Positions 53,632-62,464 of a stretch of 64,000 nt of DNA are shown here, in pieces. The stretch lies in assembly GCF_013433315.1 (NCBI RefSeq), contig NZ_WXVV01000002.1, positions 310,001 to 374,000 of the forward strand, given 5' to 3'. Position 1 is the stretch's first letter, and each line of letters opens with the position of its first letter. The DNA is from Pseudomonas crudilactis (GTDB taxonomy: Bacteria > Pseudomonadota > Gammaproteobacteria > Pseudomonadales > Pseudomonadaceae). The position numbers were made by a program, and so were the translations under genes. The notes beneath the pieces were generated by a model. It was not told the origin of the DNA. It worked only from the letters and a program-made list of their open reading frames with translations, and searched no databases.

Positions 53632-55146
53632 TTATTGGTTTTGGCAGGGTTGTGGATAACGTGCTTTGCGCTCCAGATCATCGAGGTCGATGTGGTTGCG
53701 CATGTACTGCTGACTGGCGTCCACCAGCGGCTGGTGATCCCAGCTCTTCAGCTTGCCGATGGTCAGTGCGTCGGCAACAAAACGCCGGCGGCGCTGGCTG
53801 GCGAGGACCTCTCGGTGAATCGCCGGAATATCCCATTTGGCCCGCGCTTCAACGAGAAATTCGTCGAAAAGCTGGCGATGCTGCGGCGATTTGCTGAGTT
53901 CTTCCAGTTCGCAAGGATCGTTACTTACGTCGAACAGTAGGCAAGGGTCGCTTTCACTGTAGATAAATTTGTAGGCGCCGCGACGGATCATCATCAACGG
54001 GCTGATGGTGCCTTCGGCCATGTATTCGCCAAATACTTCGTCATGACCGCCCTGCCCTTGCAGGTGCGATACCAGTGAGCGGCCGTCCAGCGGCAAGCTC
54101 GGTTCCAGCGTGCCTCCGGCCAGTTCAACGAATGTCGGCAGCAGGTCGGCGGTCGAAACGGCAGCGCTGACGCGGCCTGAATCGAACTGCCCCGGCGCAC
54201 TTATCAACAGGGGCACACGGGCTGCCATTTCGTACCAGTGCATTTTGTACCAGAGGCCTTTCTCGCCAAGCATGTCGCCGTGGTCGCCGGAGAAGACAAT
54301 GATGGTGTCGTCGATCAGACCGGTTTCTTCCAGCGTTTGCAGGAGTTTGCCGACGTTAGCATCGATATAGCTGCACGCGCCGAAGTACGCCCGGCGTGCA
54401 TCGCGGATTTTATCCACAGGCAGCGGCTTGCCCCACAGGTCGTAGACCTTGAGCAGACGCTGCGAGTGTGGATCGAGTTCATGTTGATCCGGGGTTGTAG
54501 GCAACGGGATGTCGGCACCGTCGTACAAATCCCAGAACGCCCTGGGAATTGTGTACGGGTCGTGTGGGTGAGTCATCGAGACGGTCAGGCAGAACGGCTG
54601 ATCGCCATCCTCGCGAATGTGATCGAACAGATACTGCTGCGCCTTGAACACCACCTCTTCATCGAAATCGAGTTGGTTGGTACGCACACACGGTCCGGCC
54701 TGTAATACCGAAGACATGTTGTGATACCAGCTCGGCCGCACATCCGGCTCATCCCAGTTCACCGCCCAACCGTAATCGGCTGGGTAAATGTCGCTGGTCA
54801 GACGTTCTTCATACCCGTGCAACTGATCAGGGCCACAAAAATGCATCTTGCCCGACAACGCGGTGCGGTAACCGAGGCGGCGCAGGTAATGGGCGTAAGT
54901 CGGAACATCGGCGGGGAAATCAGCAGCGTTGTCATAAGCGCCGATCTTGCTCGGCAACTGGCCACTGACCAGAGTAAAACGCGATGGCGCGCACAGAGGG
55001 CTGTTGCAGTAAGCGGCGTCGAACACCACGCCTTGTTCGGCGAGGCGAGAGAGATTCGGCAGTTTGATCGGCGAAGGGCCGTAGAACGGCAACATTGGCG
55101 CGGCCATCTGATCGGCCATGATGAAAAGAATATTCTTGCGCTTCAT
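53632..55146 (-). CDS. betC: Choline sulfatase
   Basis: Hydrolyses choline-O-sulfate to choline and sulfate, giving both an osmoprotectant precursor and sulfur. From ATG 55144-55146 (MKRKNILFIMADQMAAPMLP) it has 504 residues. The sulfatase motif CAPSR at residues 52-56 carries the cysteine that is converted to formylglycine (C52); GDHGDMLGEKGLWYKMHWYE provides further active-site residues. It is divergent from the LysR gene (114 bases between starts) and followed by choX. Perfect DnaA box at 54410-54418. Confidence 0.95.
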   Translation of the reverse strand: MKRKNILFIMADQMAAPMLPFYGPSPIKLPNLSRLAEQGVVFDAAYCNSPLCAPSRFTLVSGQLPSKIGAYDNAADFPADVPTYAHYLRRLGYRTALSGKMHFCGPDQLHGYEERLTSDIYPADYGWAVNWDEPDVRPSWYHNMSSVLQAGPCVRTNQLDFDEEVVFKAQQYLFDHIREDGDQPFCLTVSMTHPHDPYTIPRAFWDLYDGADIPLPTTPDQHELDPHSQRLLKVYDLWGKPLPVDKIRDARRAYFGACSYIDANVGKLLQTLEETGLIDDTIIVFSGDHGDMLGEKGLWYKMHWYEMAARVPLLISAPGQFDSGRVSAAVSTADLLPTFVELAGGTLEPSLPLDGRSLVSHLQGQGGHDEVFGEYMAEGTISPLMMIRRGAYKFIYSESDPCLLFDVSNDPCELEELSKSPQHRQLFDEFLVEARAKWDIPAIHREVLASQRRRRFVADALTIGKLKSWDHQPLVDASQQYMRNHIDLDDLERKARYPQPCQNQ

Positions 55147-55260
55147 GTGATCGCGGCATTCCATAGTGAATATTTATGCGACATTGCTGCGATCGAGCAT
55201 GAAGTCCATGCTGTATCCGGTAAAGCCCGCGCCGGACAATGACTAGGATAAGCACTGCTT

Positions 55261-56211
55261 ATGTATGAAGCCTTGGGTGATCTGTCGCTCGACCTGTTGC
55301 GCGCTTTCGAGGCGGCGGCGCGACAGCGCAGTTTTACCGCCGCATCGGTAGAGCTGGGCACTACGCAACCGGCGATCAGTCAGCAGATCAAACGGCTGGA
55401 AGAGCAACTCGGTACGCGTCTGTTTGATCGGATCTACCGAGGCATCGAATTGACGGAAATCGGCGCGATCCTGTTCGAGCAAGTTACCCTCGGTTTGCAG
55501 AATATCGATGCAGGATTAAGCGCAATCAGCACGCAACAGCAACATGAAGTCCTGCAGGTTGCCACCGATTTTGCCTTCGCTGCGTATTGGTTGATGCCGC
55601 GCTTGCACCGCTTTCATGAAGCCAATCCTCACGTTGATGTCAGCCTCGTCACCAGCGAGCGCAACCACAACATGCTGCGTACGGATATCGATGTAGCGAT
55701 TCTGTTCGGCGATGGGCGTTTCAAGCAGGGCGAGAGTCACTGGTTGTTCAGCGAAGAAGTGTTCCCGGTGTGCAGTCCGCAGTTGCTCAAGGACCGTGCC
55801 CTGCCCTTGCCCGCTCAGGCGTTGCTGGAGTTTCCATTGCTGCACCTGCGTGGCGAAAATAGCAGCAACTGGTTTGACTGGAGTGGCCTGTTTCGCCAAC
55901 TCGGCATCACCACTGCGCCAGCGCCCGGGCAGTTGCGCTTCGATAATTACACGCTGTTGATTCAGGCGGCGATTGGTGGCCAGGGCGTGGCGATCGGTTG
56001 GCGGCACCTTGTGGATAACTTGCTGAGCCAGGGTTTGTTGTGCCGGCCGATTGCTGAAACGACGCTGTCGCGGCTGGGGTATTACGTGGTGTTGCCGCAG
56101 CGCAAACGTCGAGGGGCGTTGATTCAACAATTTGTCGATTGGTTGATGGCGGAGCAGGCGAGCAGCGCCGAATCCCTGAACGGGCTGGCGCTGCCTTCGA
56201 TTGCGGTTTGA
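55261..56211 (+). CDS. LysR-type regulator of choline-sulfate genes
   Basis: Transcription factor of the LysR family, 316 residues, with an N-terminal winged helix-turn-helix (AAARQRSFTAASVELGTTQPAISQQIKRLEEQLGT at about 20-54, given only in part here) and a C-terminal effector domain. Its divergence from betC and the 114-base shared promoter strongly suggest that it controls betC and choX, probably with choline-sulfate or choline as effector. Closest in role to BetR-like regulators. Perfect DnaA box near its end (56010-56018). Confidence 0.9.
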   Translation: MYEALGDLSLDLLRAFEAAARQRSFTAASVELGTTQPAISQQIKRLEEQLGTRLFDRIYRGIELTEIGAILFEQVTLGLQNIDAGLSAISTQQQHEVLQVATDFAFAAYWLMPRLHRFHEANPHVDVSLVTSERNHNMLRTDIDVAILFGDGRFKQGESHWLFSEEVFPVCSPQLLKDRALPLPAQALLEFPLLHLRGENSSNWFDWSGLFRQLGITTAPAPGQLRFDNYTLLIQAAIGGQGVAIGWRHLVDNLLSQGLLCRPIAETTLSRLGYYVVLPQRKRRGALIQQFVDWLMAEQASSAESLNGLALPSIAV

Positions 56212-56220
56212 AGATCAAAA

Positions 56221-56245
56221 GATCGCAGCCTGCGGCAGCTCCTAC
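56221..56245 (+). repeat. Single REP-like half (GCAGCTCCTAC type)
   Basis: The segment gatcgcagcctgcggcagct, continuing cctac, resembles the single-unit REP variants of P. fluorescens. It is unpaired and lies between the LysR gene and the convergent NAD(P)-binding protein gene. Confidence 0.5.
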
Positions 56246-56910
56246 CTGGAGTCGCTGGCCGCGACGAAATTCACGTGCTGCCCCACATGCAGATTCAGCC
56301 GCAACTCATCAGCAATCCCCACCGCCACCCGATTCAGACGCTCCAGCGGTTCGGCCAGACCCGGCTCCAGATTGCCGCCGACCTGACTGAAGTGCTCAAT
56401 CGTCAGCCCGGCCACGCCGTGCGGAGCATTGACCAGCGTCCAGTGCAGCGGGCTGCTTTGCACGGCTTCACGGATTTCTTCGGCGGCATGACGTTGCAGG
56501 CGATCATCGACATCCGGCTCATCAAGTACGGCAAAATCGCCCACCAGAAACAGCCGCGAAACGTTGGCGGCTTGCAGTCCATCGACCAATGCGTCGACGG
56601 CCAGCACTTGCTCGACAGGGCCGAGTACGACAGAGCGCTCAACGTGATCGCTGCTGAATGGCAAACCCGGCGCATCCAATAAGCAGATGACCACCGAACT
56701 GCCGGCCACACTTTGATTGACCCGCTCGGAATCGAACAGGTCGCCGCTCTTGGTGCGTAGTCCGGGACGCGGCGCGAGCGCGGTGAGATCGTCGAGAATG
56801 GCAATGACTTCATGCTGACGACGCAGCAATTCAGCCATCAACGCGCTGCCCAGGCTACTCATGGCACCATAGAGCACCACTTTTACCGCCGGGGTTTCGG
56901 CATTTTTCAT
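56242..56910 (-). CDS. NAD(P)-binding protein of NmrA/SDR type
   Basis: A 222-residue single-domain Rossmann protein. The nucleotide-binding motif is YGAMSSLGSALMAELL at about 14-29, followed by LFLVGDF in the middle. It resembles atypical short-chain or NmrA-like NAD(P) proteins, in which redox activity is often lost, so it may be a regulator or reductase. It starts ATG with AAGGGA upstream. The convergent LysR gene and the divergent dioxygenase-like gene give no clue to function. Confidence 0.7.
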   Translation of the reverse strand: MKNAETPAVKVVLYGAMSSLGSALMAELLRRQHEVIAILDDLTALAPRPGLRTKSGDLFDSERVNQSVAGSSVVICLLDAPGLPFSSDHVERSVVLGPVEQVLAVDALVDGLQAANVSRLFLVGDFAVLDEPDVDDRLQRHAAEEIREAVQSSPLHWTLVNAPHGVAGLTIEHFSQVGGNLEPGLAEPLERLNRVAVGIADELRLNLHVGQHVNFVAASDSR

Positions 56911-56992
56911 GGCTGATCCCTTTTCTTATCCCTTGTATGGCGTGTGACATACGGGCGACGCCGAGGGTTCGAACCGATTCAGAGGCTTTTAG

Positions 56993-57319
56993 ATGCAAGC
57001 GATCAAGGGTTATCACGCCCATGTCTATTTCGACGCCAGGACCATCGAGCAGGCGCGGGCCTTGTGCGAGCAGGCCGCGCAATTGTTTGCTCTGAAAATG
57101 GGCCGCGTCCATGAGCGCCCGGTCGGGCCGCATCCGGACTGGAGCTGCCAATTGGCCTTCGGCCCTGAGTTGATCGGCGAGGTGCTGCCGTGGCTGGCAC
57201 TCAATCGCAAAGGCCTGGTGGTGTTTCTGCACCCGGACACTGGGGATGATTTGCTCGACCACACCGAACACGCGATCTGGATGGGTGCGATCCGACCGCT
57301 GAATCTGTCTGTTTTTTGA
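56993..57319 (+). CDS. DOPA 4,5-dioxygenase-family protein
   Basis: A 108-residue protein of the small DOPA 4,5-dioxygenase family. The conserved motif YHAHVYFDARTIEQA near the N terminus, HERPVGPHPDWSCQLAF in the middle and FLHPDTGDDLLDHTEHAIWMG give the histidines expected to bind metal. Substrate in bacteria is unknown. It lies head-to-head with the NAD(P)-binding protein gene (82 bases) and its stop abuts the stop of the GFA-family gene. Confidence 0.85.
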   Translation: MQAIKGYHAHVYFDARTIEQARALCEQAAQLFALKMGRVHERPVGPHPDWSCQLAFGPELIGEVLPWLALNRKGLVVFLHPDTGDDLLDHTEHAIWMGAIRPLNLSVF

Positions 57320-57721
57320 TCACAGCGTTTCTTCGGCTTCGCCCGGCAGATGCTCGTCCAGATGCAGCCAGGGCAATTGGCTGTCCGTCCAGATGTGTCG
57401 CTCGGCGGGTGCCTGCTCTGGGTGATCAAGTGTGGCGATGGTTACGTCGATGCTTTCAGGGCTGAGCAACGTCACCAACGCCAGTTGCGCGCCACACCGC
57501 GGGCAGAAGTACCGCGCGCAACTGTCGGATGAGTCATAACGCGCCGGCTTAGCGGCCAGCCATTGAAAATTCGCAGCCGGCACGGTGATCCACGTCGTGA
57601 CGATTCCACCGCTGACCTTGCGGCAAATCGAACAATGGCAATGGGCGATATCCTGCAACGCCCCGCTGAACTGGTAACGAATGTGTCCGCAATGGCAGCC
57701 GCCACTGTGCATTTCGCTCAT
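57320..57721 (-). CDS. GFA-family zinc protein (CENP-V/GFA domain)
   Basis: A 133-residue single-domain protein of the GFA family, related to glutathione-dependent formaldehyde-activating enzyme. Zinc-binding cysteines are in GGCHCGHIRYQF, AHCHCSICRKVSGG and YFCPRCGAQL. From ATG 57719-57721, preceded by GGAGGG, the length matches the family; a longer in-frame reading is not supported. Real substrate unknown; many members are not formaldehyde enzymes. Confidence 0.88.
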   Translation of the reverse strand: MSEMHSGGCHCGHIRYQFSGALQDIAHCHCSICRKVSGGIVTTWITVPAANFQWLAAKPARYDSSDSCARYFCPRCGAQLALVTLLSPESIDVTIATLDHPEQAPAERHIWTDSQLPWLHLDEHLPGEAEETL

Positions 57722-58044
57722 GGTCAAAGCCCTCCTTCCTGTGTTCATTGACTCTGGTTCGCATCCGACGGCCGGTTGACCGTTCATTCAAAGCTTTCAC
57801 CAGCGAAAGGTAGCTGAAAGCTTCCCCGATTAGGATCGCCTCCACTTCCGGCAACAGACCGGTTGGCCAATGCGTGTGATACCTCGCACGAACGGCCCAA
57901 TTAACAACAACAATGGTGATTCTGATGTCCTCTGTAACCCGCCTCTTCGCTGTCACTCCGCCCGTACGTCTCGTGCTTCCCGTTCTGCGCTGATCCCGCC
58001 CGATCCGCTCACTCAACTAGCCGCGCTACGCCTGGAGTATTCCC
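57722..58044. other. Intergenic region upstream of the citrate transporter gene
   Basis: 323 bases without a clear gene. The promoters of the GFA-family gene and the transporter must lie here, since their starts diverge. A 22-codon frame from ATG 57925 to stop 57993 (MSSVTRLFAVTPPVRLVLPV, then LR) could be a leader peptide, but it has no ribosome-binding sequence, so I give it little weight. I saw no further structure. Confidence 0.5.
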
Positions 58045-59352
58045 ATGCTGACTTTCCTTGGCTTCGCCATGGTCATCACGTTCATGTTCCTGATCATGAC
58101 CAAGCGCCTGTCCGCGCTGATCGCTCTGATCATCATCCCGATTGTCTTCGCCCTGTTCGGTGGTTTCGCACCGAAGATCGGCCCGATGATGCTCGAAGGC
58201 ATCACCAAGCTCGCGCCGACCGGCGTGATGCTGATGTTCGCCATTCTCTATTTCGCCCTGATGATCGACTCCGGCCTGTTCGATCCGGCCGTGCGCAAGA
58301 TCCTCAAACTGGTCAAGGGCGACCCGCTGAAGGTTTCGGTCGGCACCGCCGTACTGGCGCTCGTCGTTTCCCTCGATGGTGACGGCGCGACCACTTACAT
58401 GATCTGCGTGGCCGCCATGCTGCCGCTGTACAGCCGCATTGGCATGAGCCCGCGGATCATGGCCGGTCTGATCATTCTCGCCGGCGGCGTGATGAACATG
58501 ACCCCGTGGGGCGGCCCGACCGCGCGTGCGGCGAGTGCGCTGCATGTCGATCCGTCGGATATTTTCGTGCCGATGATTCCGGCTATGGCTGCTGGTGTGG
58601 TGGCGATCCTGGTCATCGCCTACTTCTACGGTAAACGTGAGCGTGCGCGTCTGGGTGAGCTGCATCTGGTTGGCGATGATATCGATCACAGCGAAATCAG
58701 CGTGTCGCAGTTCCCGGATGCCCGCCGTCCGAAACTGATCTGGTTCAACGGCGCCCTGACCTTCGGCCTGATGTGCACCCTGATTGCTGGCCTGCTGCCT
58801 TTGCCGGTGCTGTTCATGGTCGCGTTCAGTATTGCCATGATCGTCAACTACCCTTGCCTGCAGATGCAGAAGGATCGCGTCGCGGCTCACGCCGGTAGCG
58901 TGCTGGCAGTGGTCGGGCTGATCTTTGCGGCGGGTATCTTCACCGGTATCCTGAGCGGCACCGGCATGGTCGATGCGATGTCGAAGAGCCTGTTGGCGGT
59001 GATTCCGGATTTCCTCGGCCCCTATCTGGCCGTGATCACGGCGCTGGTGAGCATGCCGTTCACCTTCTTCATGTCCAACGATGCGTTCTACTATGGCGTG
59101 TTGCCGGTGTTGGCCGAAGCGGCCAGCCACTATGGGATCACCGCAGTGGAAATGGCCCGTGCCTCGATCGTCGGTCAGCCCGTCCACTTGCTGAGCCCGT
59201 TGGTGCCATCGACGTATCTGTTGGTGGCCCTGGCTGGCATCGATTTCGGTGACCACCAGCGTTTCACCCTGAAATGGGCGATCCTGGTGTGTATCTGCAT
59301 CCTGATTGCTGCACTGCTGTTGGGGACTTTCCCGGTGTTCAGCACTCTATAA
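58045..59352 (+). CDS. CitMHS-family citrate:cation symporter
   Basis: Inner-membrane transporter of the citrate-Mg2+/H+ or Ca2+ symporter family, importing metal-citrate complexes. The 435-residue protein has about 12 hydrophobic helices, and the conserved motifs include VVSLDGDGATTYMICVAAMLPLY, GGVMNMTPWGGPTARAA and SNDAFYYGVLPVLAEAA. A GGAG sequence precedes the start. It is a single gene with its own terminator (59373-59408). Confidence 0.93.
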   Translation: MLTFLGFAMVITFMFLIMTKRLSALIALIIIPIVFALFGGFAPKIGPMMLEGITKLAPTGVMLMFAILYFALMIDSGLFDPAVRKILKLVKGDPLKVSVGTAVLALVVSLDGDGATTYMICVAAMLPLYSRIGMSPRIMAGLIILAGGVMNMTPWGGPTARAASALHVDPSDIFVPMIPAMAAGVVAILVIAYFYGKRERARLGELHLVGDDIDHSEISVSQFPDARRPKLIWFNGALTFGLMCTLIAGLLPLPVLFMVAFSIAMIVNYPCLQMQKDRVAAHAGSVLAVVGLIFAAGIFTGILSGTGMVDAMSKSLLAVIPDFLGPYLAVITALVSMPFTFFMSNDAFYYGVLPVLAEAASHYGITAVEMARASIVGQPVHLLSPLVPSTYLLVALAGIDFGDHQRFTLKWAILVCICILIAALLLGTFPVFSTL

Positions 59353-59372
59353 GCCCAAGACTCACCGTTTCG

Positions 59373-59408
59373 GGTCCTGGCTTCGCGGTTTGAAGCCCGG
59401 ACCTTTTT
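59373..59408 (+). terminator. Rho-independent terminator after the citrate transporter
   Basis: A 12-bp stem with one mismatch (ggtcctggcttc 59373-59384, gaagcccggacc 59392-59403) and a 7-base loop, followed by TTTTT, lies 20 bases after the stop codon. Confidence 0.85.
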
Positions 59409-59437
59409 CGGTTTAACAATTGCTCAAAGGAATACAC

Positions 59438-60205
59438 ATGGAATGGCTGACCAACCCCGAAATCTGGGTTGCCTTCTTCACCCTGACCGCCCTGGAAATC
59501 GTCCTCGGCATCGATAACATCATCATGATTTCGATCCTGGTCAGCCGCATGCCCAAGCACATGCAGCAGCGCACCCGGATCTTCGGTCTTGGCCTGGCCA
59601 TGATCACCCGCATCCTGTTGCTGCTGTCGATCACCTGGGTCATGCGCCTTACCGCCGACCTGTTCGAAGTGTTCGGCCAGGGCATTTCCGGCCGTGACCT
59701 GATCCTGTTCTTCGGTGGCCTGTTCCTGTTGTGGAAGAGCTCGCAAGAGATGTACCACGCGCTGGAAGGCGAAGACGAAAGCGACGACACGCCTGGCGGC
59801 AAGGGCGGCAACTTCCTCTACACCATCATCCAGATCGCGATCATCGACATCGTCTTCTCGCTGGACTCGGTGATCACCGCAGTGGGCATGGTTTCCCACG
59901 TGCCGGTGATGGTCGCGGCGATCGTCGTGGCGGTGCTGGTGATGATGCTGGCGTCGGGCAAGATCAGCGAGTTCATCGACAAGCACCCGTCGTTGAAGAT
60001 GCTGGCGCTGTCGTTCCTTCTGGTGGTCGGTACGGTACTGATTGCCGAGTCGTTCGATGTGCATGTGCCGAAGGGCTATGTCTACTTCGCCATGGCGTTC
60101 TCGCTGGCGGTGGAAGCGATCAACATCAAGCTACGCGGCGCAATGGCCAAGAAAAGACAACAGCAAGACCCGGTGAAACTGCGCAAGGACATTCCGGGCC
60201 AGTAA
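59438..60205 (+). CDS. TerC-family membrane protein
   Basis: Integral membrane protein of the TerC/Alx family, some members of which affect tellurite resistance or manganese and other metal export. From ATG 59438 (MEWLTNPEIWVAFFTLTALE), preceded by AAAGGA, it has 255 residues and about seven helices, with the conserved acidic motifs EIVLGIDNIIMI and IDIVFSLDSVITAVG, plausibly metal-binding. Substrate in this organism unknown. Confidence 0.92.
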   Translation: MEWLTNPEIWVAFFTLTALEIVLGIDNIIMISILVSRMPKHMQQRTRIFGLGLAMITRILLLLSITWVMRLTADLFEVFGQGISGRDLILFFGGLFLLWKSSQEMYHALEGEDESDDTPGGKGGNFLYTIIQIAIIDIVFSLDSVITAVGMVSHVPVMVAAIVVAVLVMMLASGKISEFIDKHPSLKMLALSFLLVVGTVLIAESFDVHVPKGYVYFAMAFSLAVEAINIKLRGAMAKKRQQQDPVKLRKDIPGQ

Positions 60206-60235
60206 TCTGCTAGTCCGGCAATACGCAGTACCCCC

Positions 60236-60325
60236 TGTGGGAGCGAGCTTGCTCGCGAAGGCTTCGTGTCAGTCGACAGAAATGTTGGCTGGCCCACCGC
60301 TTTCGCGAGCAAGCTCGCTCCCACA
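60236..60325. repeat. Paired REP sequence, GAGCTTGCTCGCGAA variant
   Basis: Inverted 24-base copies at 60236-60259 and 60302-60325 around a 42-base spacer. They differ from the 35178 and 50762 copies by a compensating change (AGCTTGCT in place of AGCCTGCT), keeping the hairpin. Confidence 0.9.
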
Positions 60326-60358
60326 TTTGTTTGTGCAACATTCAGTCACTGCGGACCT

Positions 60359-60448
60359 TGTGGGAGCTGGCTTGCCAGCGATAGCGGAGTGTCAGGCGAC
60401 ATCAATGTTGGTTGTGCCGACGCCATCGCTGGCAAGCCAGCTCCCACA
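60359..60448. repeat. Paired REP sequence, AGCTGGCTTGCCAGCGAT family
   Basis: Inverted 24-base copies at 60359-60382 and 60425-60448 around a 42-base spacer. The stem differs from the neighbouring pair, so two REP families lie 33 bases apart in the same gap. Confidence 0.9.
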
Positions 60449-60637
60449 GGAGACGGCGTTGATTTAAAGGGGGTGTATGAAGCGCTTTTCATGACACTTT
60501 TGTTTCAATCGACACTTTAGCTGTGCAATGCTGGCGCCCAGACCGTTAGCCAACTACAGCTTAAGTATCAAAAACGTAGAAACCGCGCGGTACCGTCCAC
60601 TTGCCCCTCTGGGGCGCTGCTACTACAGGGGGTCTGC

Positions 60638-62296
60638 ATGCTCACCCTGCTCAATCTGCTTTCCGCCGTCGCCCTGCTGATCTGGGGCACGCACATCGTC
60701 CGAACCGGCATCCTGCGGGTGTACGGCACCAACCTGCGCCATGTGATCGGCCAGAACATGTCCAAGCGCTGGCTGGCCTTTGTCGCTGGTATTGTCGTCA
60801 CTGCGATGGTGCAGAGCAGCAACGCCACCGCCATGCTCGTGACCTCTTTCGTCGGCCAGGGCCTGATGGCGCTGACTCCGGCACTGGCGACCATGCTCGG
60901 CGCCGACGTCGGTACTGCGCTGATGGCGCGGGTGTTGACGTTCGACCTGTCGTGGTTGTCGCCGCTGCTGATTTTCCTTGGGGTGATTTTCTTTCTGTCG
61001 CGCAAACAGACGCGCCTTGGGCAGATGGGCCGGGTGGCCATCGGGCTGGGGCTGATCATTTTGGCGCTGCAATTGATCGTTGAGGCCGCCGCGCCGATCA
61101 CCCATGCGCAAGGGGTGAAGGTGATTTTCGCCTCGCTGACCGGCGATATCCTCCTCGACGCCTTGGTTGGCGCGTTGTTCGCGATGATTTCCTACTCCAG
61201 CCTCGCTGCCGTTTTGCTCACTGCAACCCTGGCCGGCGCCAGCGTGATCAGTCTTCCAGTGGCAATCGGTCTGGTGATCGGCGCCAACATCGGCAGCGGC
61301 ATTCTCGCCTTTATGAGCACCAGCATGCAGAACGCCGCCGGCCGGCAAGTGGCGTTGGGCAGTCTGTTGTACAAACTCATTGGCCTGTTGCTGATCATCC
61401 CGGTGCTCGACCCGCTGGTGCACTGGATCGACAGCCTCGATTTCAGCCCGCAGGAAATGGTCATCGGCTTCCACTTGCTCTACAACACCGCGCGCTGCCT
61501 GATTCTGCTGCCTAGCGTTGGCCCGATGGCGCGACTCTGCGCGTGGCTGCTGCCGGAACGTCCGGAGGTCAACGGCACCGCCAAACCGCGTCACCTCGAC
61601 GCGACGGCGCTGGTGACGCCGAGTCTGGCGTTGGCCAACGCCGCCCGGGAAACCCTGCGCATGGGCGATCTGCTCGACAACATGCTCGATGCCACCCTCG
61701 ATGTACTGCGCGGCAAGCAGACCGCCGTCACCCAGGAAATGCGTCGGCTGACCGATGACGTCGAAGCGCTGTACAGCGCGATCAAGCTGTACCTGGCGCA
61801 GATGCCCCGCGAAGACCTCGGCGAGCAGGACAGTCGGCGCTGGGCCGAGATCATCGAGCTGGCGATCAACCTCAAATTGGCCGCCGACCTGATCGAACGC
61901 ATGCTGCGCAAGATCCAGCAACAGAAGACCTCGCAGCGCCGCTCGTTTTCTGAAGAAGGTCTGGAGGATCTGGCCGGATTGCAGCAGCAACTGATTTCCA
62001 ACCTGCGTTTGGGCCTTTCGGTGTTCCTCAGTGGTGACCGCGAAAGTGCCCGGCAGTTGCTCCGCGAGAAACGCCGCTTTCGCGCGCAGGAACGCCGGTT
62101 GGCCCATGCGCATGTCAGCCGTTTGCAACGCAAGATCGTGCAGAGTATCGAGACCAGTTCGCTGCACCTGGAGTTGATTGCCGACATGAAACGCTTGAAC
62201 TCACTGTTTTGCGGCAGTGCGTATGTGGTGCTGGAAACGGCGGACACCGGAGCGCTGGCGGCGGATGATATTGCCGACATTACGCATTCGCCTTGA
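60638..62296 (+). CDS. Na+/phosphate cotransporter (NptA/YjbB type)
   Basis: Sodium-coupled phosphate transporter of the Na/Pi-II family. The 552-residue protein has two homologous membrane halves, each with a serine-rich repeat (MVQSSNATAMLVTSF and MISYSSLAAVLLTATLAGAS), then a helical cytoplasmic tail from about residue 325 resembling PhoU. GGGGG sequence precedes ATG 60638. The tail probably links transport to phosphate signalling; the direction of flow (import or export) is not visible from sequence. It is a single gene between REP clusters. Confidence 0.88.
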   Translation: MLTLLNLLSAVALLIWGTHIVRTGILRVYGTNLRHVIGQNMSKRWLAFVAGIVVTAMVQSSNATAMLVTSFVGQGLMALTPALATMLGADVGTALMARVLTFDLSWLSPLLIFLGVIFFLSRKQTRLGQMGRVAIGLGLIILALQLIVEAAAPITHAQGVKVIFASLTGDILLDALVGALFAMISYSSLAAVLLTATLAGASVISLPVAIGLVIGANIGSGILAFMSTSMQNAAGRQVALGSLLYKLIGLLLIIPVLDPLVHWIDSLDFSPQEMVIGFHLLYNTARCLILLPSVGPMARLCAWLLPERPEVNGTAKPRHLDATALVTPSLALANAARETLRMGDLLDNMLDATLDVLRGKQTAVTQEMRRLTDDVEALYSAIKLYLAQMPREDLGEQDSRRWAEIIELAINLKLAADLIERMLRKIQQQKTSQRRSFSEEGLEDLAGLQQQLISNLRLGLSVFLSGDRESARQLLREKRRFRAQERRLAHAHVSRLQRKIVQSIETSSLHLELIADMKRLNSLFCGSAYVVLETADTGALAADDIADITHSP

Positions 62297-62347
62297 ACGT
62301 CTGGGGCTGGGTTTAGTCAGTTACATTGATTCAGCCTTCAGGCCGCT

Positions 62348-62412
62348 ATCGCGAGCAGGCTCACTCCTACAGGGGGACGCATTCCAAATGCAGGAGTGAG
62401 CCTGCTCGCGAT
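62348..62412. repeat. Paired REP sequence, GCTCACTCCTACA family
   Basis: Inverted copies at 62348-62371 and 62389-62412 around a 17-base spacer; the second copy carries one change (GCAGGAG for GTAGGAG). The family matches that at 63860-63948. Confidence 0.9.
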
Positions 62413-62464
62413 GGGGCCCTGACTGACGACACGGATCTCCAAATCAGCCGTATGGAAGCCTGTT

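Noticed and set aside
57549-58016. 155-residue minus-strand frame over the GFA-family gene upstream region
   Set aside because: It overlaps the well-supported GFA gene in another frame and has no recognisable motif.
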